A program made the translations under genes and the position numbers. Below the pieces are notes generated by a model. The model was given only the letters and a program-made list of their open reading frames with translations, was not told the origin of the DNA and ran no database searches. DNA of 64,000 nt from Pseudomonas sp. C1C7 (GTDB lineage Bacteria; Pseudomonadota; Gammaproteobacteria; Pseudomonadales; Pseudomonadaceae), in NCBI RefSeq assembly GCF_013359595.1, contig NZ_JABFMP010000002.1, forward strand, positions 265,369 to 329,368, given 5' to 3'. Below are positions 26,685-37,409 of the stretch, in pieces; position 1 is the first letter of the stretch; each line of letters starts with the position of its first letter.

Positions 26685-27281
26685 TCAGGGAACGAGGTAG
26701 CCTTTGACCCCGGTGAAAATAATCTGCGCCGCCAGCGCACACACGAACAACCCCATCAACCGGCTGACAATCTGCAACCCCTGATCGCCCAGAATGCGTT
26801 CGATCCGGTTGGACAGATACAGCACCACGCCGACCGTGAAACTGGCCAGTGCAATACTCACAATCGCGATGAGCTTGTCGTCCCAATGCGGCTGGCTCAC
26901 GCCCATCACCAGCAAGGCACCGATGGTGCCGGGGCCGACCGTCAGGGGGATGGTCAGCGGGACAATGGTCACGTCCTGCTGCACGTTGTCGGCCTGCACC
27001 GCCGACTTGCCCTGGGCCATGCCCAGCGCCGAGATGAACAGCACGCTGCCGGCGCCGATGCGGAAGGCATCCACCGTGATGCCGAAGACGCTGAAAATCA
27101 TCCGCCCGAACAAATACAGCAGGACACTGGAGACCAGCGTCGCGATGGCCACTTTCCAGGCCAGGCGATGTTGTTCCTTGCGTGAGTAACCACGGGTCAG
27201 GGTGATGAAACAGGACAGCACGAAGAACGGGCTATAGAGCACCAGCATCTTCAGGTAAACACTGAACAACTCGTGAAGCAT
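26685..27281 (-). CDS. MarC family integral membrane protein
   Basis: 198 residues with six hydrophobic segments, matching the MarC/UPF0056 family: FSVYLKMLVLYSPFFVLSCF at the start, GMAQGKSAVQ, and the diagnostic VPLTIPLTVGPGTIGALLVMG around residues 107-127. The early segment reads YSPFF where many relatives have NP-x-G. The function of the family is not settled; it was named from a link to multiple antibiotic resistance that was later disputed. Confidence 0.9.
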   Translation of the reverse strand: MLHELFSVYLKMLVLYSPFFVLSCFITLTRGYSRKEQHRLAWKVAIATLVSSVLLYLFGRMIFSVFGITVDAFRIGAGSVLFISALGMAQGKSAVQADNVQQDVTIVPLTIPLTVGPGTIGALLVMGVSQPHWDDKLIAIVSIALASFTVGVVLYLSNRIERILGDQGLQIVSRLMGLFVCALAAQIIFTGVKGYLVP

Positions 27282-27345
27282 GGTGCAGGCTCACTGGCGA
27301 GGGACGTCGAGACGGAGTCTATCAGGCGTTTCGAGGTCTGTCGGC

Positions 27346-30123
27346 TCAGGACGTTGGCGTCGCGGTGCGGCTCTGCAGATCTCGCTGGGCAACCCAGTGT
27401 TCGATCAATTCGCGCAGTTGCGAGAGCTCCACCGGCTTGGCCATGTGCCCGTCCATGCCGGCCTGGCGCGCGCGCTCCTTATGCTCGGCCAGGATATGTG
27501 CCGTCAGTGCGACCACCGGGGTGCGAGTCCGCTGGTTACCCACTTCCCAGGCGCGCAGTTGCTGGGTCGCCGAGAAACCGTCGAGGATCGGCATTTCGCA
27601 GTCCATCAGCACCAGGTCATAACGCTGGGCCTTCATGGCCTGCAGCGCTTCCTCACCATTGCTGGCTGTGTCCGGTTGCAGATTGAGCTTGCCCAGCATG
27701 CCGCGAATCACCTTGGTCGAGATACTGTTGTCTTCGGCCACCAGAATACGGAAATCACTCGGCACCTTGATCGGCATCACCTGCCCGGACGGCGCCTGGG
27801 CGATGGTCACGTGGCCTTTGTTGCGCTGGTTCAGTTCGTCGGCCAGGGTGGTCTTGAGGGTGTAGCCGGCCACCGGTTTGGCCAGGATGCGTTTGATCCC
27901 CGAGTTGCGCGCGATGATCTTGCTCGGCGCGTTGCTGATGCCGGTGAGCATGATCAACAGGATGTCGTGGTTCAGGCTCGGGTCTTCCTTGATCTTGGCG
28001 GCCAGTTGCATGCCGGTCATGCCGGGCATGTTCTGGTCAAGCAGGACCACGTCGAAGTAATCGCGCAAATGCGCCTTGGTGCGCAGCAGGGCCAGTGCTT
28101 CCTTGCCGGACGGCACGGCGCTGACGTTCAGCCCCCAGGCGCTGCATTGCTGGACCAGCACCTTGCGGCAGGTGTCGTTGTCGTCCACCACCAATACCCG
28201 TGCGCCTTGCAGCGGGCCATCGAGGTCGGAGGTCGGGTGTTCGAGGCGATCGGGATCCAGGGGCAGGGTCAGCCACAGGGTGCTGCCCTGGTTGGTGCCG
28301 CTCTTGATGCCGAACTCGCCGTGCATCAGGCGAATCAGTTGGCGGGCGATGACCAGTCCCAGGTTGCCGCTCAGGCGATTGGCCGAAAGGAAGTTCTTGC
28401 TGTGCAGTTCCGCATGCATCAACGCCTCGCGCTCATCGGCTTCCATCGGTTCCCCGCTGTCCTGCACGGCGATGCGCAGGCGAGGTTTGGCGCCCAGCTC
28501 GTCCAGCGCCACGACGATCAGCACTTCGCCTTCATCGGTTTTCTTCAGGGCGTTTTCAAGCAGGCTCAACAGGGTCTGGCGCAGGCGTGTCGGGTCACCG
28601 CTGATGACCCGTGGCACCTGGGGCTGGATGAAGCTGATCAGTTCGACGTTCTGCTGTTCGGCCTTGGCGCGGAAGATGCTCAGGCAGTCTTCGATCAGCG
28701 CGTTGAGATCGAACTGCACATCGTCGAGTTCGATCTGCCCGGATTCGAGCTTGGAGATGTCGAGGATTTCGTTGATCAGCGTGAGCAGCTCGTTGCCGGC
28801 GCTGTGGATGGTCTGGACATAGTCGCGCTGCTTGACCGACAGCGGAGTGCCCAGCAACAGCTCGGTCATGCCCAGCACGCCATTCATCGGGGTGCGGATT
28901 TCGTGGCTGATCTTGGCCAGGAATTCGGCCTTGGCGTTCATTTCGGCGTTGCTGGCCGCCAGATCGCGGCTGACGCTGAAACGGTCTTCGACGATGCGGC
29001 GCTGACGTTCGCTCAAGGCAATGCTCATCAGCAACCCGCTGATGCAGATGAACCCCAGCAGCGTACTGATCAGGCCATGGGGTTCGGTCAGGGTCAGCCC
29101 GAGCAGGGCGGGCAGAATGATCAGCGTGCCGAGGTTGAAGACCACCATGGCCGCCACGAACAGTCGGGCCGGGCGGTAGCCTTTCTGCCAGTGATGGGCG
29201 CTGACGAAGAGCATCGTCAGGCCGGCGAGGGCGACCAGGCCGTAGGTGATGAGGTTCAGCGGCAGCGTGTTGACGAACAGCAGCAACAGACCACAGACCG
29301 TGATCAGCAGAATTTCACCCAGCAGCAGTTTGTTCAGCGGATGCGGGCCGAGCGGGGAATAGAAGCAATAGGCAAACATCAGGCCGCAGGGCGCGGTCAG
29401 CAGCAAGGCCAGATAAGCGCCGGGGGTTTGCAGGGCCTGCCAGTCGGGCAGCACGCCGCCCGCCAGGTTCAGCAGCAGGACCGTGCTGAGCATCAGCAAC
29501 GCTTCACACGCCGCCAGCCACGCACTGCTGCGCGAGCGGGTGTAGGCGTAGCGGATGAGGTTGTACAGCATCAGCATGCCGATGCAGCCCAGCAACAGGC
29601 CATAGATCAGAGACTGGCCCTGACTGGCAGCGGCCAGGACCGCCGGTTCCAGGGACACATAAGGGCGCAGCTGGTGTTCGGAGACCAGGCGCAGATACAC
29701 GTCGAGAGGTTTGTTGACTTGCGGCAACGGCAGCATGAAATCGCTGCTGGGCAGTGGCCGGTCGGCCCGGGGTTGTTTGTTGCCGGTGTTGGACTGCTCG
29801 ATCAGCTTGTCGCCGTCCAGCACGTACAAATTGAGTTGCAGCAGGTCGGGTGCGAAGACTTTCAGCACCTGCTCATGAGGACCCGGTGCAAGACGAAAGC
29901 GCAGCCAGAGCGCACCACCGGGCTCGGCCGCGGTGACGCGTTCGAGGTCGATGGGACTGAATTGATTGGTGTAGCGGGCGGAGCGCACATCGCTCAACTG
30001 CAGGTCGCCCTGTTCGTCGAACAATATCGCCAGCGCACTGCCTTGACCGGCCTGGGCCGGGAACATGCAGAGCAGGGTCAGCAGAGTGACGGTTAAACCT
30101 ATGGCAATCCTGAGCCAGCGCAC
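27346..30123 (-). CDS. retS: Hybrid sensor kinase RetS
   Basis: Inner-membrane hybrid kinase that antagonises GacS and so holds back RsmY/Z-driven biofilm and T6SS expression. 925 residues: signal segment, periplasmic 7TMR-DISMED2 sensor, seven-helix 7TMR-DISM block (~175-380), HisKA with KISHEIRTPMNG near residue 404, HATPase, then two receiver domains (~640 with LLDQNMPG, ~790 with LMDCEMPI). Both receivers keep the phospho-acceptor Asp. Kinase with tandem receivers and position next to purD match P. aeruginosa RetS (PA4856). GTG start at 30123 with AAGGGA upstream. The ATPase half appears divergent; catalytic activity was not judged. Confidence 0.93.
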   Translation of the reverse strand: MRWLRIAIGLTVTLLTLLCMFPAQAGQGSALAILFDEQGDLQLSDVRSARYTNQFSPIDLERVTAAEPGGALWLRFRLAPGPHEQVLKVFAPDLLQLNLYVLDGDKLIEQSNTGNKQPRADRPLPSSDFMLPLPQVNKPLDVYLRLVSEHQLRPYVSLEPAVLAAASQGQSLIYGLLLGCIGMLMLYNLIRYAYTRSRSSAWLAACEALLMLSTVLLLNLAGGVLPDWQALQTPGAYLALLLTAPCGLMFAYCFYSPLGPHPLNKLLLGEILLITVCGLLLLFVNTLPLNLITYGLVALAGLTMLFVSAHHWQKGYRPARLFVAAMVVFNLGTLIILPALLGLTLTEPHGLISTLLGFICISGLLMSIALSERQRRIVEDRFSVSRDLAASNAEMNAKAEFLAKISHEIRTPMNGVLGMTELLLGTPLSVKQRDYVQTIHSAGNELLTLINEILDISKLESGQIELDDVQFDLNALIEDCLSIFRAKAEQQNVELISFIQPQVPRVISGDPTRLRQTLLSLLENALKKTDEGEVLIVVALDELGAKPRLRIAVQDSGEPMEADEREALMHAELHSKNFLSANRLSGNLGLVIARQLIRLMHGEFGIKSGTNQGSTLWLTLPLDPDRLEHPTSDLDGPLQGARVLVVDDNDTCRKVLVQQCSAWGLNVSAVPSGKEALALLRTKAHLRDYFDVVLLDQNMPGMTGMQLAAKIKEDPSLNHDILLIMLTGISNAPSKIIARNSGIKRILAKPVAGYTLKTTLADELNQRNKGHVTIAQAPSGQVMPIKVPSDFRILVAEDNSISTKVIRGMLGKLNLQPDTASNGEEALQAMKAQRYDLVLMDCEMPILDGFSATQQLRAWEVGNQRTRTPVVALTAHILAEHKERARQAGMDGHMAKPVELSQLRELIEHWVAQRDLQSRTATPTS

Positions 30124-30183
30124 GGCGAAATCCCTTCGTAGGTTGATGCCAGAATATAACTATGCGCGGCGCCGGAATAGTCA

Positions 30184-30206
30184 GGCAAGGGCGCGATGCC
30201 CTTGCC
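30184..30206 (-). terminator. Hairpin between purD and retS
   Basis: Perfect 9-bp stem GGCAAGGGC (30184-30192) and GCCCTTGCC (30198-30206) with a 5-nt loop, 17 bp after the purD stop. There is no T-run, so termination may be partial. Confidence 0.55.
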
Positions 30207-30222
30207 CGACCGAATGAACAGC

Positions 30223-31518
30223 TTATTCCTGATTTTCGCCACGCTCTCGGGCAATGGCACGGTAGCCAATGTCCTTGCGATAGAAACAGCCTTCCCAATC
30301 AATGCTGGCCGCCAGCTTGTATGCCTGCTGTTGAGCGGCATCGACGCTGGCACCCATGGCGGTGGCGCACAGCACCCGGCCGCCGGCCGTTACTACCTGA
30401 CCATCCTTGAGCGCGGTGCCGGCGTGGAAGACTTTGCCTTCCAGTGCGGCCGCCGCGTCCAGGCCCTTGATGGCCGCGCCCTTGGCGTAGTCACCAGGAT
30501 AGCCGCCGGCCGCCAGGACGATACCGACGCTCGGACGTGGATCCCATTGTGCCTCGACCTTGTCCAGTGCCTGTGCCAGCGCCGCCTCGACCAGCAATAC
30601 CAGGCTCGACTGCAGACGCAGCATGACCGGCTGGGTCTCAGGGTCGCCGAAACGGCAGTTGAACTCGATGACTTTCGGATTGCCAGCCTTGTCGATCATC
30701 AGGCCGGCGTACAGGAAGCCAGTGTAGACGTTCCCTTCCTCGGCCATGCCGCGAACGGTCGGCCAGATCACCTGATCCATGACACGCTGGTGCACTTCGC
30801 TGGTCACGACCGGGGCGGGGGAGTAGGCACCCATGCCGCCGGTGTTCGGGCCGGTGTCGCCGTCGCCGACGCGCTTGTGGTCCTGGCTGGTGGCCATCGG
30901 CAGGACATTCTTGCCGTCGACCATGACGATGAAGCTGGCTTCTTCGCCGTCCAGGAACTCTTCGATCACTACGCGCGAACCGGCGTCGCCGAAGGCATTG
31001 CCGGCGAGCATGTCGCGCACGGCGTCTTCGGCTTCGGCCAGGGTCATGGCGACGATCACGCCTTTACCGGCGGCCAGGCCATCGGCCTTGATCACGATCG
31101 GGGCGCCTTTTTCACGCAGGTAAGCCAGGGCCGGCTCGATCTCGGTGAAGTTCTGGTAGTCGGCGGTCGGAATCTTGTGACGGGCGAGGAAATCCTTGGT
31201 GAAGGCTTTCGAACCTTCCAGCTGGGCAGCGCCGGCGGTTGGACCGAAGCAGTCCAGACCGCGGGAGCGGAACAGGTCGACGACGCCGGCGACCAGTGGC
31301 ACTTCAGGGCCGACGATGGTCAGGGAAACGTTCTTCTCGGCGAAATCGGCCAGTTGCTCCAGGGCCAGCACGTCGATCGCGACGTTTTCGCACTTGGCTT
31401 CAATGGCGGTGCCGGCGTTGCCCGGCGCCACGAACACCTTCTGCACGCGGGGATCCTGAGCCACTTTCCAGGCCAGGGCGTGTTCACGGCCACCGCTGCC
31501 AATGATCAAAATATTCAA
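30223..31518 (-). CDS. purD: Phosphoribosylamine-glycine ligase (GAR synthetase)
   Basis: ATP-grasp enzyme of de novo purine synthesis that joins glycine to phosphoribosylamine. The 431 residues match the family: MNILIIGSGGREHALAWK, GLDCFGPTAGAAQLEGSKAF, PIVIKADGLAAGKGVIVA and KVIEFNCRFGDPETQPVM. The start codon is TTG at 31518, supported by AAGGAG upstream and by conservation of the N-terminus. It follows purH on the same strand. Confidence 0.97.
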   Translation of the reverse strand: MNILIIGSGGREHALAWKVAQDPRVQKVFVAPGNAGTAIEAKCENVAIDVLALEQLADFAEKNVSLTIVGPEVPLVAGVVDLFRSRGLDCFGPTAGAAQLEGSKAFTKDFLARHKIPTADYQNFTEIEPALAYLREKGAPIVIKADGLAAGKGVIVAMTLAEAEDAVRDMLAGNAFGDAGSRVVIEEFLDGEEASFIVMVDGKNVLPMATSQDHKRVGDGDTGPNTGGMGAYSPAPVVTSEVHQRVMDQVIWPTVRGMAEEGNVYTGFLYAGLMIDKAGNPKVIEFNCRFGDPETQPVMLRLQSSLVLLVEAALAQALDKVEAQWDPRPSVGIVLAAGGYPGDYAKGAAIKGLDAAAALEGKVFHAGTALKDGQVVTAGGRVLCATAMGASVDAAQQQAYKLAASIDWEGCFYRKDIGYRAIARERGENQE

Positions 31519-31534
31519 AAGAGACTCCTTCGGA

Positions 31535-31676
31535 GAAGCTGCAAGCTACAAGCTGCAAGTCAGAGCGGGTACGCACGGAACTTGATTGCAGCTTATGGCT
31601 TTAAATTAATTAGGCTGCACCCGCAAGAAACAGCAGCACCTGTCTGCTCTTTCTTGCAGCTTGCAGCTTGAAGCTT
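31535..31676. repeat. GCTGCAAGC-type inverted repeat between purH and purD
   Basis: GAAGCTGCAAGCTACAAGC at 31535-31559 and CTTGCAGCTTGCAGCTTGAA at 31653-31676 are inverted copies enclosing ~95 AT-rich bases. The family is distinct from the REPINs elsewhere in the window. Confidence 0.75.
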
Positions 31677-31687
31677 ACGGCTGCTTC

Positions 31688-33295
31688 TCAATGCCGGAAG
31701 TGGCGCATGCCAGTAAAGACCATCGCGATGCCGGCTTCGTCGGCCGCAGCGATCACTTCGTTGTCACGCATCGAGCCACCTGGCTGGATCACCGCGGTGA
31801 TACCGGCCTTGGCCGCGTTGTCGATGCCGTCGCGGAACGGGAAGAACGCGTCGGAGGCCATGACGGCGCCCTGTACCTGCAAACCGGCGTGCTCGGCCTT
31901 GATCGCGGCGATACGCGCGGAGTTCACGCGGCTCATCTGGCCGGCGCCGACACCGATGGTCTGGCGGTTCTTGGCGTAGACGATGGCGTTGGACTTGACG
32001 TACTTGGCGACTTTCCAGGCGAAGATCAGGTCGTGGATTTCCTGCTCGGTCGGTGCACGCTTGGTCACCACTTTCAGGTCATCGGCGCCGATCATGCCGA
32101 TATCGCGGCTCTGCACCAGCAGGCCACCGTTGACGCGCTTGTAGTCCCAGGCAGCGGCGCGGTCGGCAGACCACTCGCCGCACGCCAGCAGGCGCACGTT
32201 GGCTTTGGCTGCGACGATGGCGCGGGCTTCTTCGCTGACGCTCGGGGCGATGATCACTTCGACGAACTGACGCTCGACGATGGCCTTGGCGGTTTCAGCG
32301 TCCAGCTCGCGGTTGAAGGCGATGATGCCGCCGAAAGCCGATTCGGTGTCGGTGGCGTAGGCCAGGTCGTAGGCCTTGCGGATACCGCCTTCGGCATCCG
32401 GGCTTACGGCCACGCCGCACGGGTTGGCGTGCTTGACGATCACGCAGGCCGGCTTGACGAAGCTCTTCACGCATTCCAGCGCGGCGTCGGTGTCGGCCAC
32501 GTTGTTGTACGACAGTTCCTTGCCTTGCAGTTGGGTCGCGGTGGCGATGCCCACTTCGGCAGGTTTTGCTTCAACGTAGAACGCCGCGCTCTGGTGCGGG
32601 TTCTCGCCGTAGCGCATTTCCTGGGCCTTGATGAACTGGGTGTTGAAGGTGCGCGGGAATTCGCTGCGGCCGGAGGTCGACAGGGTTTCAGCGGCCTGGT
32701 TCACGGTGCCCATGTAGTTGGCGATCATGCCGTCGTAGGCGGCGGTGTGTTCGAACGCCTTGAGCATCAGGTCGAAACGCTGAGCGTAGGTCAGGCCACC
32801 GGCCTTGAGATTTTCCAGGACGTTGGCGTAGTCGCTGGCGTTAACCACGATGGCCACGTCTTTGTGGTTCTTGGCTGCGGAACGGACCATGGTCGGGCCG
32901 CCGATGTCGATGTTCTCGATGGCGGTCGGCAGGTCGCAGCCCGGCTTGCTGATGGTGGCTTCGAACGGGTACAGGTTGACCGCTACCAGGTCGATCGGCT
33001 TGATGCCGTGCTCGTTCATGATGGCGTCGTCGGTACCGCGACGACCGAGGATCCCGCCGTGGATTTTCGGGTGCAGGGTTTTCACCCGACCGTCCATCAT
33101 TTCGGCAAAGCCGGTGTAATCGGCGACTTCAACTGCGGCGACACCGTTGTCCTGCAACAGCTTGAACGTTCCGCCGGTGGAGAGGATCTCGACGCCCAGG
33201 GCTTCAAGCTCCTTGGCGAATTCGAGGATCCCGGTCTTGTCGGAAACGCTGATCAAGGCGCGGCGGATCGGCAGGCGGGTAGTCTGGTCGGTCAT
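31688..33295 (-). CDS. purH: Bifunctional AICAR transformylase / IMP cyclohydrolase
   Basis: Catalyses the last two steps of IMP synthesis: formyl transfer to AICAR, then ring closure. 535 residues. The N-terminal MGS-like cyclohydrolase part reads [20 protein letters not shown] and [17 protein letters not shown]; the C-terminal transformylase part contains [15 protein letters not shown] and [14 protein letters not shown]. The ATG at 33295 ([17 protein letters not shown]) is chosen over an 11-residue extension. Directly downstream of fis and its terminator. Confidence 0.97.
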   Translation of the reverse strand: MTDQTTRLPIRRALISVSDKTGILEFAKELEALGVEILSTGGTFKLLQDNGVAAVEVADYTGFAEMMDGRVKTLHPKIHGGILGRRGTDDAIMNEHGIKPIDLVAVNLYPFEATISKPGCDLPTAIENIDIGGPTMVRSAAKNHKDVAIVVNASDYANVLENLKAGGLTYAQRFDLMLKAFEHTAAYDGMIANYMGTVNQAAETLSTSGRSEFPRTFNTQFIKAQEMRYGENPHQSAAFYVEAKPAEVGIATATQLQGKELSYNNVADTDAALECVKSFVKPACVIVKHANPCGVAVSPDAEGGIRKAYDLAYATDTESAFGGIIAFNRELDAETAKAIVERQFVEVIIAPSVSEEARAIVAAKANVRLLACGEWSADRAAAWDYKRVNGGLLVQSRDIGMIGADDLKVVTKRAPTEQEIHDLIFAWKVAKYVKSNAIVYAKNRQTIGVGAGQMSRVNSARIAAIKAEHAGLQVQGAVMASDAFFPFRDGIDNAAKAGITAVIQPGGSMRDNEVIAAADEAGIAMVFTGMRHFRH

Positions 33296-33326
33296 CTCAA
33301 TTTCCATCAAAAGCAAGGGAGTCAGC

Positions 33327-33360
33327 AAAAAAGGCGACCGGTTTTACGCGGGCGCCTTTC
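33327..33360 (-). terminator. Rho-independent terminator after fis
   Basis: Minus strand AAAGGCG ... CGCCTTTTTT: a 7-bp stem with a 16-nt loop and a six-T run, just beyond the fis stop. Strong terminator separating dusB-fis from purH. Confidence 0.85.
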
Positions 33361-33376
33361 TGGTTTGATTGAACGC

Positions 33377-33697
33377 TTACAGCAAATCGTACTGCTTGAG
33401 TTTCTTGCGCAGCGTGCCGCGGTTGAGTCCGAGCATCTCGCTGGCCTTGGTCTGGTTGCCCTTGACGTAGTTCATCACGCATTCGAGCAGGGGAGCCTCG
33501 ACTTCGGAGAGCACCAGGTTGTACACGTCCGTGACGGCAGCGCCCTCAAGGTGGGCGAAATAATTGTGCAGCGCTTTCTCGACACTCCCGCGAAGGGTCT
33601 GACCTTCTTCGCTCGGGGTATTGAGGTGCTGTTTCAAATTCACGTTGTCGCTCACGGGTGCAGTTCCACTCACTAAAGTCTCGGTCATCATCGTCAT
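33377..33697 (-). CDS. fis: DNA-binding protein Fis
   Basis: Small nucleoid protein and transcription factor, 106 residues. Its C-terminal helix-turn-helix is unmistakable: [20 protein letters not shown] followed by [12 protein letters not shown]. The start at 33697 ([11 protein letters not shown]) overlaps the dusB stop by four bases; two other Met codons follow within nine bases, so the first residue is uncertain. dusB-fis is the usual gammaproteobacterial operon. Confidence 0.97.
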   Translation of the reverse strand: MTMMTETLVSGTAPVSDNVNLKQHLNTPSEEGQTLRGSVEKALHNYFAHLEGAAVTDVYNLVLSEVEAPLLECVMNYVKGNQTKASEMLGLNRGTLRKKLKQYDLL

Positions 33698-34704
33698 GCG
33701 GCCACCCCCTCTCCGTCCCCTGTCAGGCTCTTGTAACGTTCGGCGAAGAAGGCCTGAACGTTGGCGCATTGTGCTTCCGTATCTTCCAAACGATTGAAGT
33801 GGGCGCGAAACTCCCTGGCGCCCGGCAGGGTTGCGAGATACCAGCCCACATGCTTTCGAGCAATGCGTACGCCCATCACGTCTCCGTAGAAAGCGTGCAG
33901 CGCAGCCAGATGCTCTAGCAGAATGCGTTCCACCTCGACCAACTCCAGCGCCGGGAGCTTCTCGCCGGTGCGCAGGAAATGGTCGATCTCGCGAAAAATC
34001 CATGGCCGCCCCTGGGCGGCCCGGCCAATCAACAGGCCATCGGCACCGGTCGCGTCGAGCACGTACCGGGCTTTTTCCGGCGAATCGATATCGCCATTGG
34101 CGAAGACCGGCATCGACACCGCCTGCTTGATCGCGGCGATGGTGTCGTACTCGGCTTCACCGGTGTACAGGTCGGCCCGGGTGCGGCCATGGACCGCCAG
34201 CGCCGTGATGCCTGCCTGCTCGGCGATCTTCGCCACCGTCAGGCCATTCTTGTTGTCCCGGTCCCAGCCGGTACGGATCTTCAGGGTAACCGGCACATCG
34301 ACCGCAGCCACGACGGCCTGCAGGATCTCGGTTACCAGTGCTTCATCCTTCAGCAGGGCAGAGCCGGCGGCCTTGTTGCAGACCTTCTTTGCCGGGCAGC
34401 CCATGTTGATATCAATAATCTGCGCGCCCAGCTCGACGTTGGCTCGAGCGGCATCCGCCAGCATCTGCGCGTCGCCACCGGCGATCTGTACCGAGCGCGG
34501 CTCGGGATCACCTTCGTGGATCATGCGCATCCGCGACTTGCGGGTGTTCCATAGACTCATGTCGCTGGTGACCATTTCCGAGACTACTAGCCCGGCGCCC
34601 AATCGTTTGCACAGCTGACGAAAGGGCTGGTCAGTGACGCCCGCCATCGGGGCGAGAATCAGGCTGTTGTTTAATGTGTATGGACCGATGCGTACCGCCG
34701 ACAT
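33694..34704 (-). CDS. dusB: tRNA-dihydrouridine synthase B
   Basis: FMN enzyme that reduces specific uridines in tRNA. The 336 residues match Dus[42 protein letters not shown] with the catalytic Cys, [24 protein letters not shown] and [17 protein letters not shown]. First gene of the dusB-fis operon, a widely conserved arrangement. Confidence 0.97.
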   Translation of the reverse strand: MSAVRIGPYTLNNSLILAPMAGVTDQPFRQLCKRLGAGLVVSEMVTSDMSLWNTRKSRMRMIHEGDPEPRSVQIAGGDAQMLADAARANVELGAQIIDINMGCPAKKVCNKAAGSALLKDEALVTEILQAVVAAVDVPVTLKIRTGWDRDNKNGLTVAKIAEQAGITALAVHGRTRADLYTGEAEYDTIAAIKQAVSMPVFANGDIDSPEKARYVLDATGADGLLIGRAAQGRPWIFREIDHFLRTGEKLPALELVEVERILLEHLAALHAFYGDVMGVRIARKHVGWYLATLPGAREFRAHFNRLEDTEAQCANVQAFFAERYKSLTGDGEGVAA

Positions 34705-34755
34705 AGGACTTCCCTGTTGTGGGGCCGGATCATGAGAGTTCGAAAAAGGGTTGGC

Positions 34756-34784
34756 ATGATACCCGCTCTCGATGACCGGATAAA
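34756..34784 (-). promoter_or_regulatory. Candidate promoter for dusB-fis
   Basis: Minus strand TTTATC, 17-bp spacer, TATCAT; the -10 box is about 50 bp upstream of the dusB ATG. The -35 box is weak. Confidence 0.4.
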
Positions 34785-34889
34785 GGCTGAATTGAACAAA
34801 ATCTGAACAGTTATTTTGTTATTACCAGCGGTTTGGTCCAGGCAGGGCGCGTCAGGATGCCGTCGCCAGGACGGCAGCGATTAATCGTT

Positions 34890-36176
34890 TCACTCGGGGG
34901 AGTGGAAGCTCAGGCTGTAGTTGACCGCCTTGGAGCCGGGGTCGAGGATGTCCAGCGCGATGTGGATCGGGGTTTGTGGTGGCATTTCCACCATGCCTTC
35001 GAGGTCACCGTTGAGGTACTCGCCGGGCTTGAAACGACGGCTGGCGATCAGATGGCCGTTGAGGTCGGCAAAACGCAGTTCCAGCAACGGGAACGGCTGC
35101 GAGAAGGGCGCGCGGTTGTAGATGATCGCGTCGACCACCAGGGCGCCGCTGAAGTCCGGATGGCTGCGCACCACGAGGTTGCTGCTCTTGATTTTCGCGA
35201 TGTCGACCTTCGATGGCACGGTGCAACCGATTTGCGGGCACAGTTGCTGGAACCAGGGACGGTACTGGTCCTGGCGCGCCAGTTCGTCGAAGTGGTAAGC
35301 GACGTACTGGCCGACCAGTGCGCCGGCACCGAGCAGGATCAGCACCAGCCAGAAGAAACGACGGCCCCAGGGGGAGCGGCGTTTCTGCCAGTCCAGTTGC
35401 AGCGGATCGTCGGTCAGGTCCTGCAGGACCTCGGCACGAACACCCGGCTCGGCGCGTTCGCGTCGCTTGCGCTGGGGTTCGATGGAGGGCAGGTCGTCCT
35501 CGGCTTCATCGACTGCCGTTGCCGTCAGGCGTTCGTGATGCTGTGGGGTGTCCAGTGGATCATGCAGGCGAAGTTGCGGCGGCTGGGGTTCGTCGTCCAG
35601 CTCCACGGGCTCCAGCGACAGCGAGGGTTCGGTGCGAGTGTATTTGTCCGGCTCGATTTCCGGTTCTGCTGTCACCGGGGTGTCGAGCACGTCGAGCGTA
35701 TCGAGCTCATCACGATCGCTGATCGCTTGTGCGCGGTCTGCTGCGGGTTCGCTGAACAGACTGTCGGAAGCCCAGGGCTCTTCGTCGGTTTCGACGCTGT
35801 CGCGACGGGCGCTGAGGCTGTCTTCGCGGTGCCGGCCGAACTCGGTGGTCGGCTGGATTTCCCGCTGTTCGAGCCGGGCGAGTTCCTGGTCGAGATCGAG
35901 GCTGTCCAGGTCCAGCTCGGTCGCCGTCCACTGCTTTTGACTGATCGCCCGAGGCTCGGCGGGGGCCGGGGCTTCGGCGGCGGATGCCGTGGTGACGGGC
36001 GACGTGACCGGGGCGACCGGCTCCTTGCCAGCCTGCTCAAGCAGTTGCTTGGCGGCGTTGAATACCTGCAAACAGGATCCGCAGCGAACGACACCGCGAG
36101 CCACGCTCAACTGAGCATGGCTGACGCGAAAGCTGGTTTGGCAATGCGGGCACTGGGTGACGAAGCTGTCGGTCAT
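34890..36176 (-). CDS. Zinc-ribbon DUF3426 membrane protein
   Basis: 428 residues. The N-terminus is an MJ0042-type zinc ribbon with two Cys pairs (TQCPHCQTSF, VRCGSCLQVF). A long acidic, low-complexity linker (about 45-270) follows, then a single membrane helix (FFWLVLILLGAGALVGQYV) and the DUF3426 domain of ~150 residues at the C-terminus. A homologue occupies the same place, between prmA and dusB, in P. aeruginosa. Starts 30 bp after prmA and is likely cotranscribed. Function unknown. Confidence 0.88.
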   Translation of the reverse strand: MTDSFVTQCPHCQTSFRVSHAQLSVARGVVRCGSCLQVFNAAKQLLEQAGKEPVAPVTSPVTTASAAEAPAPAEPRAISQKQWTATELDLDSLDLDQELARLEQREIQPTTEFGRHREDSLSARRDSVETDEEPWASDSLFSEPAADRAQAISDRDELDTLDVLDTPVTAEPEIEPDKYTRTEPSLSLEPVELDDEPQPPQLRLHDPLDTPQHHERLTATAVDEAEDDLPSIEPQRKRRERAEPGVRAEVLQDLTDDPLQLDWQKRRSPWGRRFFWLVLILLGAGALVGQYVAYHFDELARQDQYRPWFQQLCPQIGCTVPSKVDIAKIKSSNLVVRSHPDFSGALVVDAIIYNRAPFSQPFPLLELRFADLNGHLIASRRFKPGEYLNGDLEGMVEMPPQTPIHIALDILDPGSKAVNYSLSFHSPE

Positions 36177-36206
36177 GCGGCGATCCGGTCTGTGCAGGCG
36201 CTCATT

Positions 36207-37085
36207 CTAGCGCCGACGGCCTGTAATGCGCACCCAGCCATCGCGATTGGCGATCGGGTCCAGGTCGAAGTCCTTGGCGTAGGCCGCGGCGACCTCGTCA
36301 CCCTGCTCGGCGAGGATGCCCGACAGGGCCAGACGGCCTCCGGATTTGACCAGGCCGGACAGTTGCGGCGCCAGCGACACCAGAGGACCGGCAAGAATAT
36401 TCGCCACCAGCACGTCGGCCTGAACCTGCGGCATGTCTTGCGGCAGATACAACGGGAACAGCTCTTCGGCGATGTTGTTGCGCCCGGCGTTGTCGCGGGA
36501 AGCCTCCAGCGCCTGCACGTCAATGTCGGTGCCCACGGCTTGCTTGGCGCCGAGCAATAGGGCGGCGATCGCGAGAATGCCCGAGCCGCAGCCGAAATCG
36601 AGGACGTCGCAGCCCTTGAGGTCCTGGCCGTCGAGCCATTCCAGGCACAGGGCGGTGGTCGGGTGAGTGCCGGTGCCGAACGCCAGGCCTGGATCCAGAA
36701 GCAGATTCACCGCATCAGGCTCGGGCGCGGCGTGCCAGCTCGGCACGATCCACAGGCGCTGGCCGAAACGCATCGGTTGGAAATTGTCCATCCAGCTACG
36801 TTCCCAGTCCTGGTCTTCGATCACTTCGCTGTGATGCTCGGGCAGCGGGCTGCCGGTCAACAATTCCAGATGAGCGAGTACCGGAGCGGCCTCGGTGCCG
36901 CCCTCGAACAGGGCCAGCAGGTGCGTGTGTGACCAGAGCGGGGTGGTGTTGAGTTCCGGCTCGAAGATCGGCTGATCCTCGGCGTCCATGAAGGTCACCG
37001 ACACGGCGCCCACTTCAAGGAAAGCGTCTTCGTAGGTTTCGGCTTGTTCTGGGCTGATGGCGAGACGGACTTGCAGCCAAGGCAT
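36207..37085 (-). CDS. prmA: Ribosomal protein L11 methyltransferase
   Basis: SAM-dependent enzyme that trimethylates ribosomal protein L11. 292 residues: [20 protein letters not shown] at the start, [20 protein letters not shown], and the SAM site [19 protein letters not shown] with [18 protein letters not shown]. The ATG at 37085 is preferred over a 19-residue extension without conservation. Confidence 0.97.
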   Translation of the reverse strand: MPWLQVRLAISPEQAETYEDAFLEVGAVSVTFMDAEDQPIFEPELNTTPLWSHTHLLALFEGGTEAAPVLAHLELLTGSPLPEHHSEVIEDQDWERSWMDNFQPMRFGQRLWIVPSWHAAPEPDAVNLLLDPGLAFGTGTHPTTALCLEWLDGQDLKGCDVLDFGCGSGILAIAALLLGAKQAVGTDIDVQALEASRDNAGRNNIAEELFPLYLPQDMPQVQADVLVANILAGPLVSLAPQLSGLVKSGGRLALSGILAEQGDEVAAAYAKDFDLDPIANRDGWVRITGRRR

Positions 37086-37187
37086 GGCGGGCACCTTTGA
37101 AAAATATTGATGGCAGCCTGGCGGGCCGCGAGAAACGCGCAAGTTTACGCGAGCGCGAGACAGAAGACGACTGTGGGGTGCCGAGCG

Positions 37188-37258
37188 AAAAGATCGCAGC
37201 CTTCGGCAGCTCCTACAGAGTGTAGTTATGCAGGAGCTGCCGAAGGCTGCGATCTTTT
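37188..37258. repeat. REP palindrome (AAAAGATCGCAGCC family)
   Basis: AAAGATCGCAGCCTTCGGCA at 37188 is mirrored by TGCCGAAGGCTGCGATCTTT ending at 37258, with ~25 bp between. Two other copies of this family occur at 54001-54076 and 56992-57076. Confidence 0.85.
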
Positions 37259-37409
37259 GATCTTAGTGCTGATTGCCAGCATCGTTGAGTTTGAGCCAAA
37301 GATGGCCCTTTTCCGCCAAACGATAGCGTTGCAATCGACTGTTGGGTTGCGCAGGCCGCCGCCGGTCATAAAAGTCCGGGGAGCGGCCGGCGAAACCTCC
37401 AGAAACAAC

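Noticed and set aside
27280..30096. 938-codon open frame on the plus strand opposite retS
   Set aside because: High-GC antisense shadow: retS has clear kinase and receiver motifs, while the opposite frame is Gln/His/Gly-rich without any domain.
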